Below, piece after piece: positions 1 through 7,506 of a DNA stretch of 17,521 bases (within the stretch, counting starts at the first letter, position 1; every line of letters begins with the position of its first letter). Below the pieces are notes generated by a model. The model was not told where the DNA came from, did not search any database, and saw only the letters and a program-made list of their open reading frames with translations. Made by a program: the position numbers and the translations under genes. This stretch comes from Clostridia bacterium. Lineage in GTDB: Bacteria; Bacillota; Clostridia; Oscillospirales; Acutalibacteraceae. The DNA lies in the NCBI GenBank assembly GCA_017382915.1, contig JAFNZJ010000015.1, forward strand, positions 1 to 17,521. The letters are read 5' to 3'.

Positions 1-353
1 GGGTAAAATTTAACTACCATTTAAAAAAAGAAGTACCACGCAAGTTGCACACGATGTTTACTATATATTGCTATTTTTTAGATGAAAAGCAAAGCAAAAT
101 GCAGCTTTCCGAACTTGAAAAAACTTTCAATCTTAATAACGATGTAATTGATATTGAAAAAGGCACCTGCCGTTGGGGTGAATACCACTATGTTCGCAAT
201 AAAGATATCGGCACCCCTATTATAAGATTCGCTTCATCATCAATGCTAATTTCTGTTTTCGCTAGCACTAGTGTTTATGGCGATAATGATATTAAACCCT
301 GGCAAGACGAGTATTTTGACTATTTTGATTTTGAAACAGTTTCGCTTAAATAA
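1..353 (+). CDS. Hypothetical protein, C-terminal part (5' end outside window)
   Basis: I do not recognise this protein. The reading frame is open from the first complete codon at position 3 to a TAA at 351-353. There is no convincing ribosome site before the TTG at 45 or the ATG at 54, so the gene most likely begins left of the window and only about 116 residues are visible. The visible part is hydrophilic and rich in Tyr, Phe and Asp, ending in an acidic, aromatic stretch (EYFDYFDFE). It has no signal peptide, membrane segment or cysteine motif. Only 26 bases separate it from the DNA glycosylase gene, so the two are probably co-transcribed. It could be a small cytoplasmic protein of a poorly characterised family. 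The function is unknown. Confidence 0.6.
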   Translation, partial: VKFNYHLKKEVPRKLHTMFTIYCYFLDEKQSKMQLSELEKTFNLNNDVIDIEKGTCRWGEYHYVRNKDIGTPIIRFASSSMLISVFASTSVYGDNDIKPWQDEYFDYFDFETVSLK

Positions 354-379
354 GTTTTTAGTAATTAGGAGATTTATAA

Positions 380-1195
380 ATGTCACAGCATTTTACACTA
401 AAAAACATAGTCCCCTTTGATTTAGGGCTAACCCTTGACTGCGGTCAAGCCTTTAGGTGGAGTATAACCGATGATGGCTGTTTTGAGGGTATTGCAATGG
501 GCAAATACCTTAAAATTAAGCAAAACGGTAGCGATTTGGTTTTTTACAACACCACCGAAGCGGAATTTAAAAATATTTGGCAGGACTATTTTGACCTTGA
601 GCGCGATTATAACGAAATTTTAAACCGCGCAAAACAAAATGAATTGCTGCTTAAAATAACCGAAAACTGCGGTGGTATTCGCCTTTTAAGGCAAGACCCG
701 TGGGAGGCCTTATGTTCATTTATAATATCGCAAAACAATAACATACCCCGCATTAAGGGTATAATAAATAGGCTTTGCGAAAATTTTGGTGAAAAGATTG
801 ATGGCGGCTACACCTTCCCCACCGCCGAGAGACTTAAGGACTTAAGCGTAGATGATTTAAGTGTTCTGCGTGCGGGTTTTAGGGCAAAATACATACTAAG
901 CGCCGCTAAAAAATGCTGCTATGATATTGATTTAAAGGTTTTACCTACCCTACCCATTGATAAGGCGCGTGAAATTTTAATGACCATTACAGGCGTTGGA
1001 CCAAAGGTTGCCGACTGCACACTGCTTTTCGGACTTGGCTTTTTAGATGCTTTTCCTATGGATGTGTGGATGAAACGTGCAATGGCAGGCCTTTTTGGTG
1101 GCAAGCTACCCGATGGCTATGATGACTGTGCAGGGGTTATTCAGCAGTATATATTTCACTACGCACGCACCAATAAACTAACCTTTGAGGAATAA
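380..1195 (+). CDS. ogg: 8-oxoguanine DNA glycosylase/AP lyase, OGG1 type
   Basis: This 271-residue enzyme should remove 8-oxoguanine opposite cytosine in base excision repair and nick the abasic site. The N-terminal third (about 1-100) matches the OGG_N beta domain, with the typical early LDCGQAFRW segment (19-27). The HhH-GPD fold follows. SQNNNI (117-122) is the estranged-base recognition loop of OGG1 proteins. The helix-hairpin-helix GVGPKVADC (205-213) carries the expected catalytic Lys209, and FPMDVW (225-230) carries the catalytic Asp228. No cysteine-rich iron-sulfur loop follows the HhH-GPD domain, which argues against MutY or endonuclease III. The ATG at 380 follows a GGAGAT ribosome site at about 368-373. 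Length and order agree with bacterial OGG1 homologues. Family assignment is firm, while activity on 8-oxoguanine is inferred from the family. Confidence 0.93.
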   Translation: MSQHFTLKNIVPFDLGLTLDCGQAFRWSITDDGCFEGIAMGKYLKIKQNGSDLVFYNTTEAEFKNIWQDYFDLERDYNEILNRAKQNELLLKITENCGGIRLLRQDPWEALCSFIISQNNNIPRIKGIINRLCENFGEKIDGGYTFPTAERLKDLSVDDLSVLRAGFRAKYILSAAKKCCYDIDLKVLPTLPIDKAREILMTITGVGPKVADCTLLFGLGFLDAFPMDVWMKRAMAGLFGGKLPDGYDDCAGVIQQYIFHYARTNKLTFEE

Positions 1196-1281
1196 AATCG
1201 CCCATAATTTGTTAAAAATATATCAAATTGTGGCAAAAAAGGTGGATTATATATAAAAATATTAAAAAATAAATTTTACCC

Positions 1282-1310
1282 TTTATTTTTGAAAAAATAT
1301 ATAGTATAAT
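1282..1310 (+). promoter_or_regulatory. Probable sigma-A promoter of the aldolase gene
   Basis: A perfect TATAAT lies at 1305-1310, about 36 bases before the aldolase start. The best-placed -35 is a weak TTTATT at 1282-1287 (17-base spacer). The surrounding 1196-1345 interval is very A/T-rich and holds nothing else recognisable. The -10 is convincing and the -35 is not. Confidence 0.5.
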
Positions 1311-1345
1311 ACTAAGTAGATTATTATTTTTGGAGTGTGAAATAT

Positions 1346-2281
1346 ATGCCATTAGTAAACACAAAAGAAATGTTTAAGAAAGCATATGAGGGCGGTTACG
1401 CAATCGGCGCTTTCAACGTAAACAACATGGAAATCATTCAAGGTATTACCGAAGCCGGTAAAGAGCTTGGCGCACCTATGATTCTTCAGGTATCTGCAGG
1501 CGCACGTAAGTATGCAAACCATACCTACCTTAAAAAGCTTGTTGAGGCTGCTGTTGAAGAAACCGGTCTTCCTATTGCTCTTCACCTTGACCACGGTGAT
1601 TCATTTGAGCTTTGCAAAAGCTGTATTGACGGTGGTTTTACCTCAGTTATGATTGACGGCTCACACCTTGATTATGAGGACAATATTGCCCTTACCAAAA
1701 AGGTTGTTGAGTATGCACACGCACGCGGTGTTACCGTTGAGGGTGAGCTTGGTCAGTTAGCAGGTATTGAGGATGATGTTAATGTTTCGGCTGAGGATGC
1801 ATCCTTCACCGACCCCGACCAGGTTCAGGACTTTGTAACCCGTACCGGTGTTGACTCACTTGCTATTGCAATTGGTACAAGCCACGGCGCTTACAAGTTT
1901 AAGCCCGGTCAAAATCCCCAGCTTCGCTTTGATATTTTAGAGGAAGTTAGCAAGCGTTTACCCGGCTTCCCTATCGTACTTCACGGTGCATCTTCGGTTG
2001 TTCCTGAATTTGTTGAAATGGTTAATACCTACGGCGGCAAAATGCCCGATGCTATTGGTATTCCTGAAGATATGCTTCGCAAGGCTGCTACAATGGCTGT
2101 TTGCAAAATCAACATTGACTCTGACCTTCGCCTTGCTATGACCGGTGTTGTTCGCAAGCACCTTGCAGAAAACCCCGACCACTTTGACCCAAGACAATAC
2201 CTTGGTGATGGCCGCGCCGCTATTAAGGGCATGGTTGAGCACAAGATTAAAAATGTTCTTGGTTGCAATGGCAAAGCTTAA
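1346..2281 (+). CDS. fba: Class II fructose-1,6-bisphosphate aldolase
   Basis: This zinc-dependent cytosolic glycolytic enzyme cleaves fructose-1,6-bisphosphate to dihydroxyacetone phosphate and glyceraldehyde-3-phosphate, and runs in reverse in gluconeogenesis. The 311-residue protein is the normal length for the family. LDHGD (81-85) supplies the proton-donor Asp82 and zinc ligand His83. VEGELG (131-136) holds the conserved Glu134. SHGAYK (179-184) and VLHGAS (211-216) give the other two zinc ligands, His180 and His213. INIDSD (256-261) is the phosphate-binding end of the barrel. I chose the ATG at 1346 because TGGAG (1331-1335) is spaced to serve it and because MPLVNTKEMF is the usual beginning. 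The GTG at 1337 would sit almost on the ribosome site. It is monocistronic, with its own promoter and terminator. Tagatose-bisphosphate aldolase is the main alternative but less likely for a solitary gene. Confidence 0.95.
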   Translation: MPLVNTKEMFKKAYEGGYAIGAFNVNNMEIIQGITEAGKELGAPMILQVSAGARKYANHTYLKKLVEAAVEETGLPIALHLDHGDSFELCKSCIDGGFTSVMIDGSHLDYEDNIALTKKVVEYAHARGVTVEGELGQLAGIEDDVNVSAEDASFTDPDQVQDFVTRTGVDSLAIAIGTSHGAYKFKPGQNPQLRFDILEEVSKRLPGFPIVLHGASSVVPEFVEMVNTYGGKMPDAIGIPEDMLRKAATMAVCKINIDSDLRLAMTGVVRKHLAENPDHFDPRQYLGDGRAAIKGMVEHKIKNVLGCNGKA

Positions 2282-2300
2282 GATAAGTAATTAAAAATAA

Positions 2301-2333
2301 AAAACGGTTGGCAAAAATGCCAACCGTTTTTTT
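2301..2333. terminator. Bidirectional rho-independent terminator
   Basis: A perfect stem (CGGTTGGCA at 2305-2313 with TGCCAACCG at 2318-2326) closes on a four-base AAAA loop and is flanked by A-run and T-run tails. It can therefore stop the aldolase transcript rightward and the amidohydrolase operon leftward. Confidence 0.93.
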
Positions 2334-2337
2334 GTGC

Positions 2338-4026
2338 TTATTTTTCTATTATACCCAAGCCTTCATTAAACTGTGTACCGCTTAAAAATGCTTTTTTGAC
2401 CTTTTCAGCAAAGCCGGATGCGGGCACGGCATCTTTAACCGTTCTTTCATTTATGTTCCAGTTAAAGGTGTATTTTAAAATACTGTTTGAAGGAGCTTGG
2501 TGAACTATATCAAAAAGGGACTGAAACTTTAATATATTGCTACCCTCATTAAGAATAGTTTTAAGGGTGTCATCAAGCAACCATGAATCGCAAGTGAAAA
2601 ATTTATAATCAAATTCAGGAAAATGCTTTGCAAAAAATTCCTTTGCCGCCTTTATTGATGCTTTGCAATCATCAATATTTAAGGCTGCGCCAGATGGAAT
2701 ATGCACCTCAATAACATTATCGCCCTTTTTGATGCCGTATTTATTTATATCGGTGCCCGCAGTCGCCATACAAAACTGAAGACGACCAATTTTAAATAGC
2801 TTCATTGTAAGGTGTCTTATAAGCCAGTTAAGCTCACCCAAATAAAGCTCGCCCTTAATGTCACTATAAACATTTGTCCATAAAACTATGTCTGAAAGGG
2901 TGTCAAGCAATATCTTTTCATCAATACCCTTTTCGGCGTACTGTTTTGCCAAAAGTTCAGCAAAGTAAAGATATGTAAGCAAATTGCGTTTGCCACATTC
3001 CTTACCCTCACCAAAGCTTTCGGGGGTAAGGCAGTCCGAAATCTTAATTTTTTGCAGCGCACTATAAAACTGCTTATTATATTCTTTGGGAAAGTTAAGC
3101 TTTAAGTACCATTTTTCAATTGCCTTTTCAACTTCGGGGTTGACTACACTGCAGGGGTTGGAATCATCAATTTCAGGGCTGGCAAATTCAGGGCGCCCTG
3201 TCGTAATACCTAAAAAGCGCAGTAAATTATTATAGTAAATGTTTTCACGGCAGGCACGACTTACGCCCAAATCATCCATAATTTCATTATCAATTTTTAG
3301 CCATTTTTGGGTCCACTCACCACGGTAGCTTTCGGCCAATGAATCGGTACCAAACATAATATTATGCTCCACATCATAGCCAATGTTAAACAGCTTAAAA
3401 AGTAAATCGCGCCTATAAATTTCGGGGGTGCCGGGGGTAATGTCAAAAAACATTTCGGCAGTATTGCGACTGTTAAGGGCGTTTAAAAACTTGCCGTAAA
3501 GGGCTATACACTCATCCACCCAAGGCCATGAGCAATGACCCATTGAAAACCTAAGGCCTTCAATATCAATAAGGGCTTCAAAGTTTATTGGACGGTTATA
3601 GGCCGAAGAAACCTGACCATCCCACAAAATACCTGTATGAAAAATTACCGGCTTATTGCGGCTGGCTATATGGCGTAAAACACGCATACACTTTTCTTCA
3701 TATACATAAAAATCGCCACAAATTATTTTAAAACCGCAAATGCCTTTTTGAATAGCTATGTCAATTTTATTTAAAATATCCTCTTCATCGGGGTGAATCC
3801 ATAAAATTGGAAAAAGTCTGCCGGGGTAGTCCTTTGTCCAGTATAAAACATCATCAATTCTTTGCTCAAAGTCGGCGCCGATTTTGGCATCAAATTCAAG
3901 CGGTCTTTCAGAATAAACGCAACCACCGTAAAGGCCTGCGGCCTCCATCTCGGCTACGAATTCTGCGGGGGTTAATATGTTTTTACCGTGAATTCTTCTG
4001 TGAATGTGCATATCAAAAATTTTCAT
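2338..4026 (-). CDS. Amidohydrolase-2 domain fused to GNAT-like acyltransferase domain
   Basis: The protein has 562 residues and two modules. Residues 1-275 look like an amidohydrolase-2 TIM barrel: DMHIH (5-9) opens the metal site, followed by GFK (98-100), FHTG (129-132), GHCSW (163-167) and FGTD (225-228), the usual ligand order. Residues about 300-562 resemble the NAT_N and GNAT_C modules of Firmicute 'acyltransferase domain-containing' proteins, with LNWLIRHL (399-406), KIGRLQF (412-418), HIPSGAALN (442-450), TCDSWLLD (478-485) and SNILKFQSLF (496-505). The barrel is probably a hydrolase or decarboxylase and the second part may transfer an acyl group, but neither substrate can be read. 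The ATG at 4026 fits the AAAGGGTGA ribosome site, and the GTG at 4035 would overlap it. It follows the glycosyltransferase by one base, so they are translationally coupled. Confidence 0.8.
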   Translation of the reverse strand: MKIFDMHIHRRIHGKNILTPAEFVAEMEAAGLYGGCVYSERPLEFDAKIGADFEQRIDDVLYWTKDYPGRLFPILWIHPDEEDILNKIDIAIQKGICGFKIICGDFYVYEEKCMRVLRHIASRNKPVIFHTGILWDGQVSSAYNRPINFEALIDIEGLRFSMGHCSWPWVDECIALYGKFLNALNSRNTAEMFFDITPGTPEIYRRDLLFKLFNIGYDVEHNIMFGTDSLAESYRGEWTQKWLKIDNEIMDDLGVSRACRENIYYNNLLRFLGITTGRPEFASPEIDDSNPCSVVNPEVEKAIEKWYLKLNFPKEYNKQFYSALQKIKISDCLTPESFGEGKECGKRNLLTYLYFAELLAKQYAEKGIDEKILLDTLSDIVLWTNVYSDIKGELYLGELNWLIRHLTMKLFKIGRLQFCMATAGTDINKYGIKKGDNVIEVHIPSGAALNIDDCKASIKAAKEFFAKHFPEFDYKFFTCDSWLLDDTLKTILNEGSNILKFQSLFDIVHQAPSNSILKYTFNWNINERTVKDAVPASGFAEKVKKAFLSGTQFNEGLGIIEK

Positions 4027-4027
4027 T

Positions 4028-5137
4028 TTATTCACCCTTTAAAAAGTTTGCTATATGATTTGCTGAATTTATTTTTGGCAGTGACTCAAAGGCTGTTTTA
4101 AGTGCCAAAATAGCATCATCATTGTTTAAAAGCTCGGTGCAAAGAGAGCTTACATTATATTTATTTTCATCAGTAACCGCAACACCTAAATTAACAAAAT
4201 GCTTCAGGTTATGTGCCTCACAGCCCGCCACGGCATTGATAAACACCATTGGTACCGACTTGCTAACCGCCTCAGATGTGCTAAGTCCACCCGGTTTGGT
4301 TAAATATAAATCTGTACTGTCTAAATAAAGTGGCATATTATCAACAAAGCCTTTTATGTGAATATTACTATTTGATTTTGCTAGTTTGCCAAGGCTTGTC
4401 TTAAGTCTTTTATTTGTTCCGCAAACAACGGTAATTTCGGTATTCTTTGGCATTTTATCAGAAATGTGGGTAACAATATTTTTAATAGGTCCACAACCCA
4501 TACTGCCACACATAACAAGCAGATGCTTATTTTTAGGGTTAATGCCAAGGGCTTTTTTGGCATCTGCCATATTGGTTTTTTTATAAAAAACTTGCTTTAC
4601 CGGTATACCGCTTGGGCTTAGTTTTGCGCTGTCAATACCATATGCCTCAAATTCGGGTATAAGGGTGGCATCGGGTATAAAATAGGTATCAATACCACTA
4701 CGCTTAATGGTGGGGGCGCAGGTGTAGTCGGTTGAAACAAATGCGGTTTTAACATTTATATCCTTACCGTCAAGCGCCGCCGCCAAGGTAACGGTTGCAA
4801 AGGGGTGGGTACAAATTACGGTGTCATACCCTCCACCTACTATATAATTATAAAGCTTTTTACGACCAAGTGATAAAAACCAGTTTATAACTGTACCCTT
4901 TGAATAAAAGGATGCGTGATTTTCCATATATTTATAGCCTATATTAAAGGCCCAGGGTAAATGTCTGTAAATTAGTGTGTGTGAGTTGGTAATAACAAAT
5001 GAGGCTGCGGGTGATATAAACCTTAAAACCTCTGCTATATCACAGCAAACGCCATTATTATCAAAGGCCTCTTTAACGGCTTTAGCGCAGGAGTCATGAC
5101 CTGCACCTGTGCTACTGCTTAAAATTAAAACGCGCAT
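4028..5137 (-). CDS. MGDG-synthase-like glycosyltransferase (GT28, UgtP-like)
   Basis: This 369-residue GT-B enzyme resembles processive diacylglycerol glucosyltransferases (UgtP/YpfP) and plant monogalactosyldiacylglycerol synthases. These add UDP-sugars to diacylglycerol at the cytoplasmic membrane face and supply glycolipids and lipoteichoic acid anchors. The N-terminal half carries the MGDG_synth signature SSSTGAGHDSCAKAV (7-21), where GAGH binds the lipid side, and THPFAT (110-115). The C-terminal half is a GT28 nucleotide-sugar domain with CGSMGCG (210-216) and the hallmark LTKPGGLSTSEA (279-290). There is no transmembrane helix, as expected for a peripheral membrane enzyme. Length is close to UgtP. 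The ATG at 5137 follows an AGGGGG ribosome site. It is the first gene of a two-gene operon. The family is firm, but donor sugar and acceptor lipid are unknown. Confidence 0.87.
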   Translation of the reverse strand: MRVLILSSSTGAGHDSCAKAVKEAFDNNGVCCDIAEVLRFISPAASFVITNSHTLIYRHLPWAFNIGYKYMENHASFYSKGTVINWFLSLGRKKLYNYIVGGGYDTVICTHPFATVTLAAALDGKDINVKTAFVSTDYTCAPTIKRSGIDTYFIPDATLIPEFEAYGIDSAKLSPSGIPVKQVFYKKTNMADAKKALGINPKNKHLLVMCGSMGCGPIKNIVTHISDKMPKNTEITVVCGTNKRLKTSLGKLAKSNSNIHIKGFVDNMPLYLDSTDLYLTKPGGLSTSEAVSKSVPMVFINAVAGCEAHNLKHFVNLGVAVTDENKYNVSSLCTELLNNDDAILALKTAFESLPKINSANHIANFLKGE

Positions 5138-5177
5138 ATTAAAAGGCCCCCTTTTTGGTGATATACTTAATAACTAC

Positions 5178-5206
5178 AATATATCATATTGGGTTTAAAA
5201 TATCAA
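5178..5206 (-). promoter_or_regulatory. Sigma-A promoter of the glycosyltransferase operon
   Basis: Read on the minus strand, TTGATA (5206-5201) and TATATT (5183-5178) are separated by exactly 17 bases, placing the start about 35 bases before the glycosyltransferase ATG. It is divergent from the decarboxylase promoter roughly 100 bases away. Confidence 0.72.
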
Positions 5207-5304
5207 GATATACAAATAGATTTTAAGATAAAAAAATAAAAAAATTAATAAAAACTTAAGAAAAATAAGTAATTTTTTTATGCCAAAAAAAGTTAAAAAA
5301 ATTG

Positions 5305-5333
5305 TTGATTTTTAAGTCTTAAAGATATATAAT
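5305..5333 (+). promoter_or_regulatory. Sigma-A promoter of the decarboxylase operon
   Basis: TTGATT (5305-5310), a 17-base spacer and a perfect TATAAT (5328-5333) predict transcription from about 5340, giving a leader of roughly 115 bases. The segment between the two divergent promoters (5207-5304) is nearly all A and T and shows no gene. Confidence 0.8.
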
Positions 5334-5339
5334 AAGTAT

Positions 5340-5455
5340 AATTGGTAAAATGGCGTAGAAGGTGCTTTTTTGCAAACACCTTTAAAGCCCACTAACCATA
5401 ATTAAGGTGTTCAAACACCAAACAATAAATCACTCTTTTGAGCGGAGGTGTAAAA
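5340..5455 (+). promoter_or_regulatory. Structured 5' leader of the decarboxylase operon
   Basis: The untranslated leader contains two hairpins. AAGGTG (5359-5364) pairs with CACCTT (5377-5382), and GGTGT (5406-5410) pairs with ACACC (5415-5419). AAGGTG recurs at 5404-5409 and can pair with the CACCTT of the first hairpin. The ribosome-site segment GGTGT (5447-5451) can pair with ACACC. Several pairings are mutually exclusive, so the leader may control translation. No known riboswitch class was recognised. The folding is visible, but a regulatory role is inference. Confidence 0.4.
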
Positions 5456-5791
5456 ATGCAAAATCTTTTAACACTGGCAGCCAACCCCTTTAACATTGAG
5501 GATGCATATGTTATTGTGCTTGGTATTGGCACTGTTTTCGTTGGACTTGTTTGCATAATTATTCTTTGCAAAATTCTTTCGGTTTGCTGTAAATTACTGG
5601 CAAAAAATCAGTCAGATGAAGCCAAATCCCCTGCCAATTCCGCCCCTGCCGCAGCACCTGCAACAAAAGCTGCTGTACCTGCAGTTATTCCTAACCGCAG
5701 AGAAACAGTTGCAGCCATTGCCGCAGCTATTGCTGAGGACTTAGGCGCTGATGTTTCAGCAATTCGTATTGTTTCAATCGAACAACTTTAA
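5456..5791 (+). CDS. oadG: Na+-pumping decarboxylase gamma subunit (OadG family)
   Basis: This small membrane subunit (111 residues) assembles and anchors sodium-translocating decarboxylase complexes. Residues about 15-45 form one hydrophobic helix (VIVLGIGTVFVGLVCIIILC), typical of OadG. A polar stretch and an Ala/Pro-rich linker (about 61-77) follow, then a small C-terminal alpha segment with repeated Ala (ETVAAIAAAIAEDLG) and an IRIVSIEQL end. A similar tail is seen in many Firmicute gamma subunits. The ATG at 5456 is preceded by GGAGGTG (5444-5450) at ideal spacing. The TTG at 5438 overlaps that site and is rejected. It is the first gene of the operon, 34 bases before the biotin carrier. 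The gamma subunit family diverges fast in sequence, so the call rests on topology plus context, which together are strong. Confidence 0.85.
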   Translation: MQNLLTLAANPFNIEDAYVIVLGIGTVFVGLVCIIILCKILSVCCKLLAKNQSDEAKSPANSAPAAAPATKAAVPAVIPNRRETVAAIAAAIAEDLGADVSAIRIVSIEQL

Positions 5792-5825
5792 AGGCAATTT
5801 TAAAACATAAAGGAGATTTTTAATT

Positions 5826-6203
5826 ATGAAAAACTACAAAGTAAACGTTAACGGAACTGAATATAAGGTTTCTATTGAGCTTATTAGCGAAACCGAGGCT
5901 GCAGCACCTGCCCCTGCCGCTCCCGCACCCGCTGCTGCACCTGCACCCGCAGCACCCGTAGCTGCCCCTGCTGCTGCCGCTCCTGCCGGTGGTGAAAAGG
6001 TTAACGCACCTATGCCCGGTACCATCCTTTCTGTAAATGTTAAGGTTGGCGACTCTGTTAAAAAGGGCGATGTACTTGTTATCTTAGAGGCAATGAAAAT
6101 GGAAAACGAAATTATGGCCCCTGTTGACGGCACCGTTACCTTTGTTGGTGTAAACCAAGGCGCGACTGTTGAATCGGGTTCTGCTATTTGCGTTATCGAA
6201 TAA
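5826..6203 (+). CDS. Biotin carboxyl carrier protein of the decarboxylase
   Basis: This 125-residue protein carries CO2 on biotin between the carboxyltransferase and the membrane beta subunit. A short N-terminal segment (MKNYKVNVNG) resembles the start of biotin carriers of methylmalonyl-CoA and oxaloacetate decarboxylases. An extended Ala/Pro linker spans about 25-56, then a complete biotinyl domain (about 58-125) begins at NAPMPGTI. The biotinylated residue is Lys91 in EAMKMEN (88-94), and the hairpin ends GSAICVIE. A GGAGAT ribosome site (5812-5817) fits the ATG at 5826. In many oxaloacetate decarboxylases this domain is the C-terminus of the alpha subunit. Here it is a separate gene, and the carboxyltransferase downstream lacks it, so the two complement each other. 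No biotin ligase gene is nearby. Confidence 0.93.
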   Translation: MKNYKVNVNGTEYKVSIELISETEAAAPAPAAPAPAAAPAPAAPVAAPAAAAPAGGEKVNAPMPGTILSVNVKVGDSVKKGDVLVILEAMKMENEIMAPVDGTVTFVGVNQGATVESGSAICVIE

Positions 6204-6215
6204 GGCGGTGCTAGC

Positions 6216-7481
6216 ATGATTGACGCTATTACCAACTTTTTACAGCAAACAGGCTTTTCAATGCTTGCTAACAGTTGGCAGTCACTTATAATGATTGCCA
6301 TTGCCTGTGTGCTTTTTTTCCTTGCCATTGTTAAGAAGTTTGAGCCACTGCTTTTACTTCCTATAGCATTTGGTATGTTACTTACCAACCTTTTAGGTTC
6401 TGATGTTTTTCACGAAGTGCTTTTTGCCGGCGGTCGAATCCATTGGGATATGTTTTTCCATGGTGACCCTGCTGTTTTGGCAGACAGACTTGTCTCCCTT
6501 CAGGTTGATAACCCTGCTTTAATTGAATCACTTAAAGCCATGGCGGCAAGTGGTGCAGAAATTAGCGCAGGTTTGGTTGACTTTTTATACCTTGGTGTTA
6601 AGCTTGGTATTTACCCCTGCTTAATCTTTGTTGGCGTTGGCGCTATGACCGACTTTGGTCCCCTGCTTGCCAACCCCAAAAGCTTACTGCTTGGTGCAGC
6701 CGCACAGCTTGGTATATTTGCAACATATTTTGGTGCCAGACTTTTGGACTTCACACCCGCGCAGGCAGCGTCAACCGGTATTATCGGTGGTGCAGATGGT
6801 CCTACCGCAATATTTGTTACGGGTAAGCTTGCACCCGAGCTTTTAGGTCCAATAGCCGTTGCCGCATATTCATATATGGCACTTGTACCGGTTATTCAGC
6901 CCCCTATTATGAAGGCACTTACCACAAAAAAAGAACGCGCCATTGTTATGAAGGAGCTGCGCACTGTTTCAAAAACAGAAAAAATTGTATTCCCCATTGT
7001 TGTTACAATTTTTGTAGCCCTTTTAGTGCCATCAGCCGCTCCGCTGGTTGGTTGCTTAATGCTTGGTAACTTAATGCGTGAGTCGGGCGTAGTTGACCGC
7101 CTTACCAAAACAGTTCAAAATGAACTTATGAACATAGTAACTGTGTTCCTTGGCATTTCGGTTGGCGCTACCGCAACCTTTACCACATTCCTTAATACAC
7201 AAACACTTTTCATCATCGTGCTTGGTGTTGTTGCGTTTGGTATGGGTACAGCAGGCGGCGTTTTACTTGCCAAGTTTATGAACCTGTTTACCAAAAATAA
7301 AATTAATCCCCTTATTGGCTCTGCCGGTGTTTCGGCTGTTCCTATGGCGGCCAGAGTTTCACAAATGGTAGGTCAAAAGGAAAACCCCTCAAACTTCTTA
7401 CTTATGCATGCTATGGGCCCCAATGTTGCGGGTGTTATAGGCTCTGCCATTGCCGCAGGTGTTCTTATAGCTTGTAGTTAA
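6216..7481 (+). CDS. oadB: Na+-translocating decarboxylase beta subunit (OadB/MmdB family)
   Basis: This integral membrane subunit decarboxylates carboxybiotin and exports sodium ions. The 421-residue protein is mostly hydrophobic. Known functional signatures are intact: IIGGADGPTAIF (189-200) contains Asp194, equivalent to the essential sodium/proton-binding Asp of Klebsiella OadB. GNLMRESGVVDRL (284-296) and FLGISVGATAT (311-321) form the second half of the pore. NPLIGSAGVSAVPMAARVSQ (364-383) includes the conserved Ser and Arg region. Between the second and third hydrophobic segments there is a polar insertion (about 70-122) longer than I expect from the Klebsiella protein. Many Firmicute homologues differ here. 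The ATG at 6216 lies 12 bases after the carrier gene with a modest AAGGCGGTG site. The beta family is shared by oxaloacetate, methylmalonyl-CoA and glutaconyl-CoA pumps. The downstream carboxyltransferase identifies the substrate class. Confidence 0.94.
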   Translation: MIDAITNFLQQTGFSMLANSWQSLIMIAIACVLFFLAIVKKFEPLLLLPIAFGMLLTNLLGSDVFHEVLFAGGRIHWDMFFHGDPAVLADRLVSLQVDNPALIESLKAMAASGAEISAGLVDFLYLGVKLGIYPCLIFVGVGAMTDFGPLLANPKSLLLGAAAQLGIFATYFGARLLDFTPAQAASTGIIGGADGPTAIFVTGKLAPELLGPIAVAAYSYMALVPVIQPPIMKALTTKKERAIVMKELRTVSKTEKIVFPIVVTIFVALLVPSAAPLVGCLMLGNLMRESGVVDRLTKTVQNELMNIVTVFLGISVGATATFTTFLNTQTLFIIVLGVVAFGMGTAGGVLLAKFMNLFTKNKINPLIGSAGVSAVPMAARVSQMVGQKENPSNFLLMHAMGPNVAGVIGSAIAAGVLIACS

Positions 7482-7506
7482 TTAAGCTTTGAAAGGTGAT
7501 TTACAC

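Noticed and set aside
1289..1294. TTGAAA as the -35 box of the aldolase promoter
   Set aside because: It is only 10 bases from the TATAAT box, far too short for sigma-A.
5207..5304. A/T-rich tract between divergent promoters as an origin or attachment site
   Set aside because: No DnaA-box cluster, direct repeats or integrase gene nearby. It looks like ordinary A/T-rich spacer or promoter UP-element sequence.
5890..5990. Tandem repeat of CCTGCC/GCACCC units
   Set aside because: It encodes the ordinary Ala/Pro linker of a biotin carrier. The units are irregular and biased only by amino-acid content.
5834..6388. 184-residue open frame on the minus strand opposite the biotin carrier
   Set aside because: It is an antisense shadow of the Ala/Pro-rich linker codons. 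It has no ribosome site, no family match, and overlaps a certain gene.
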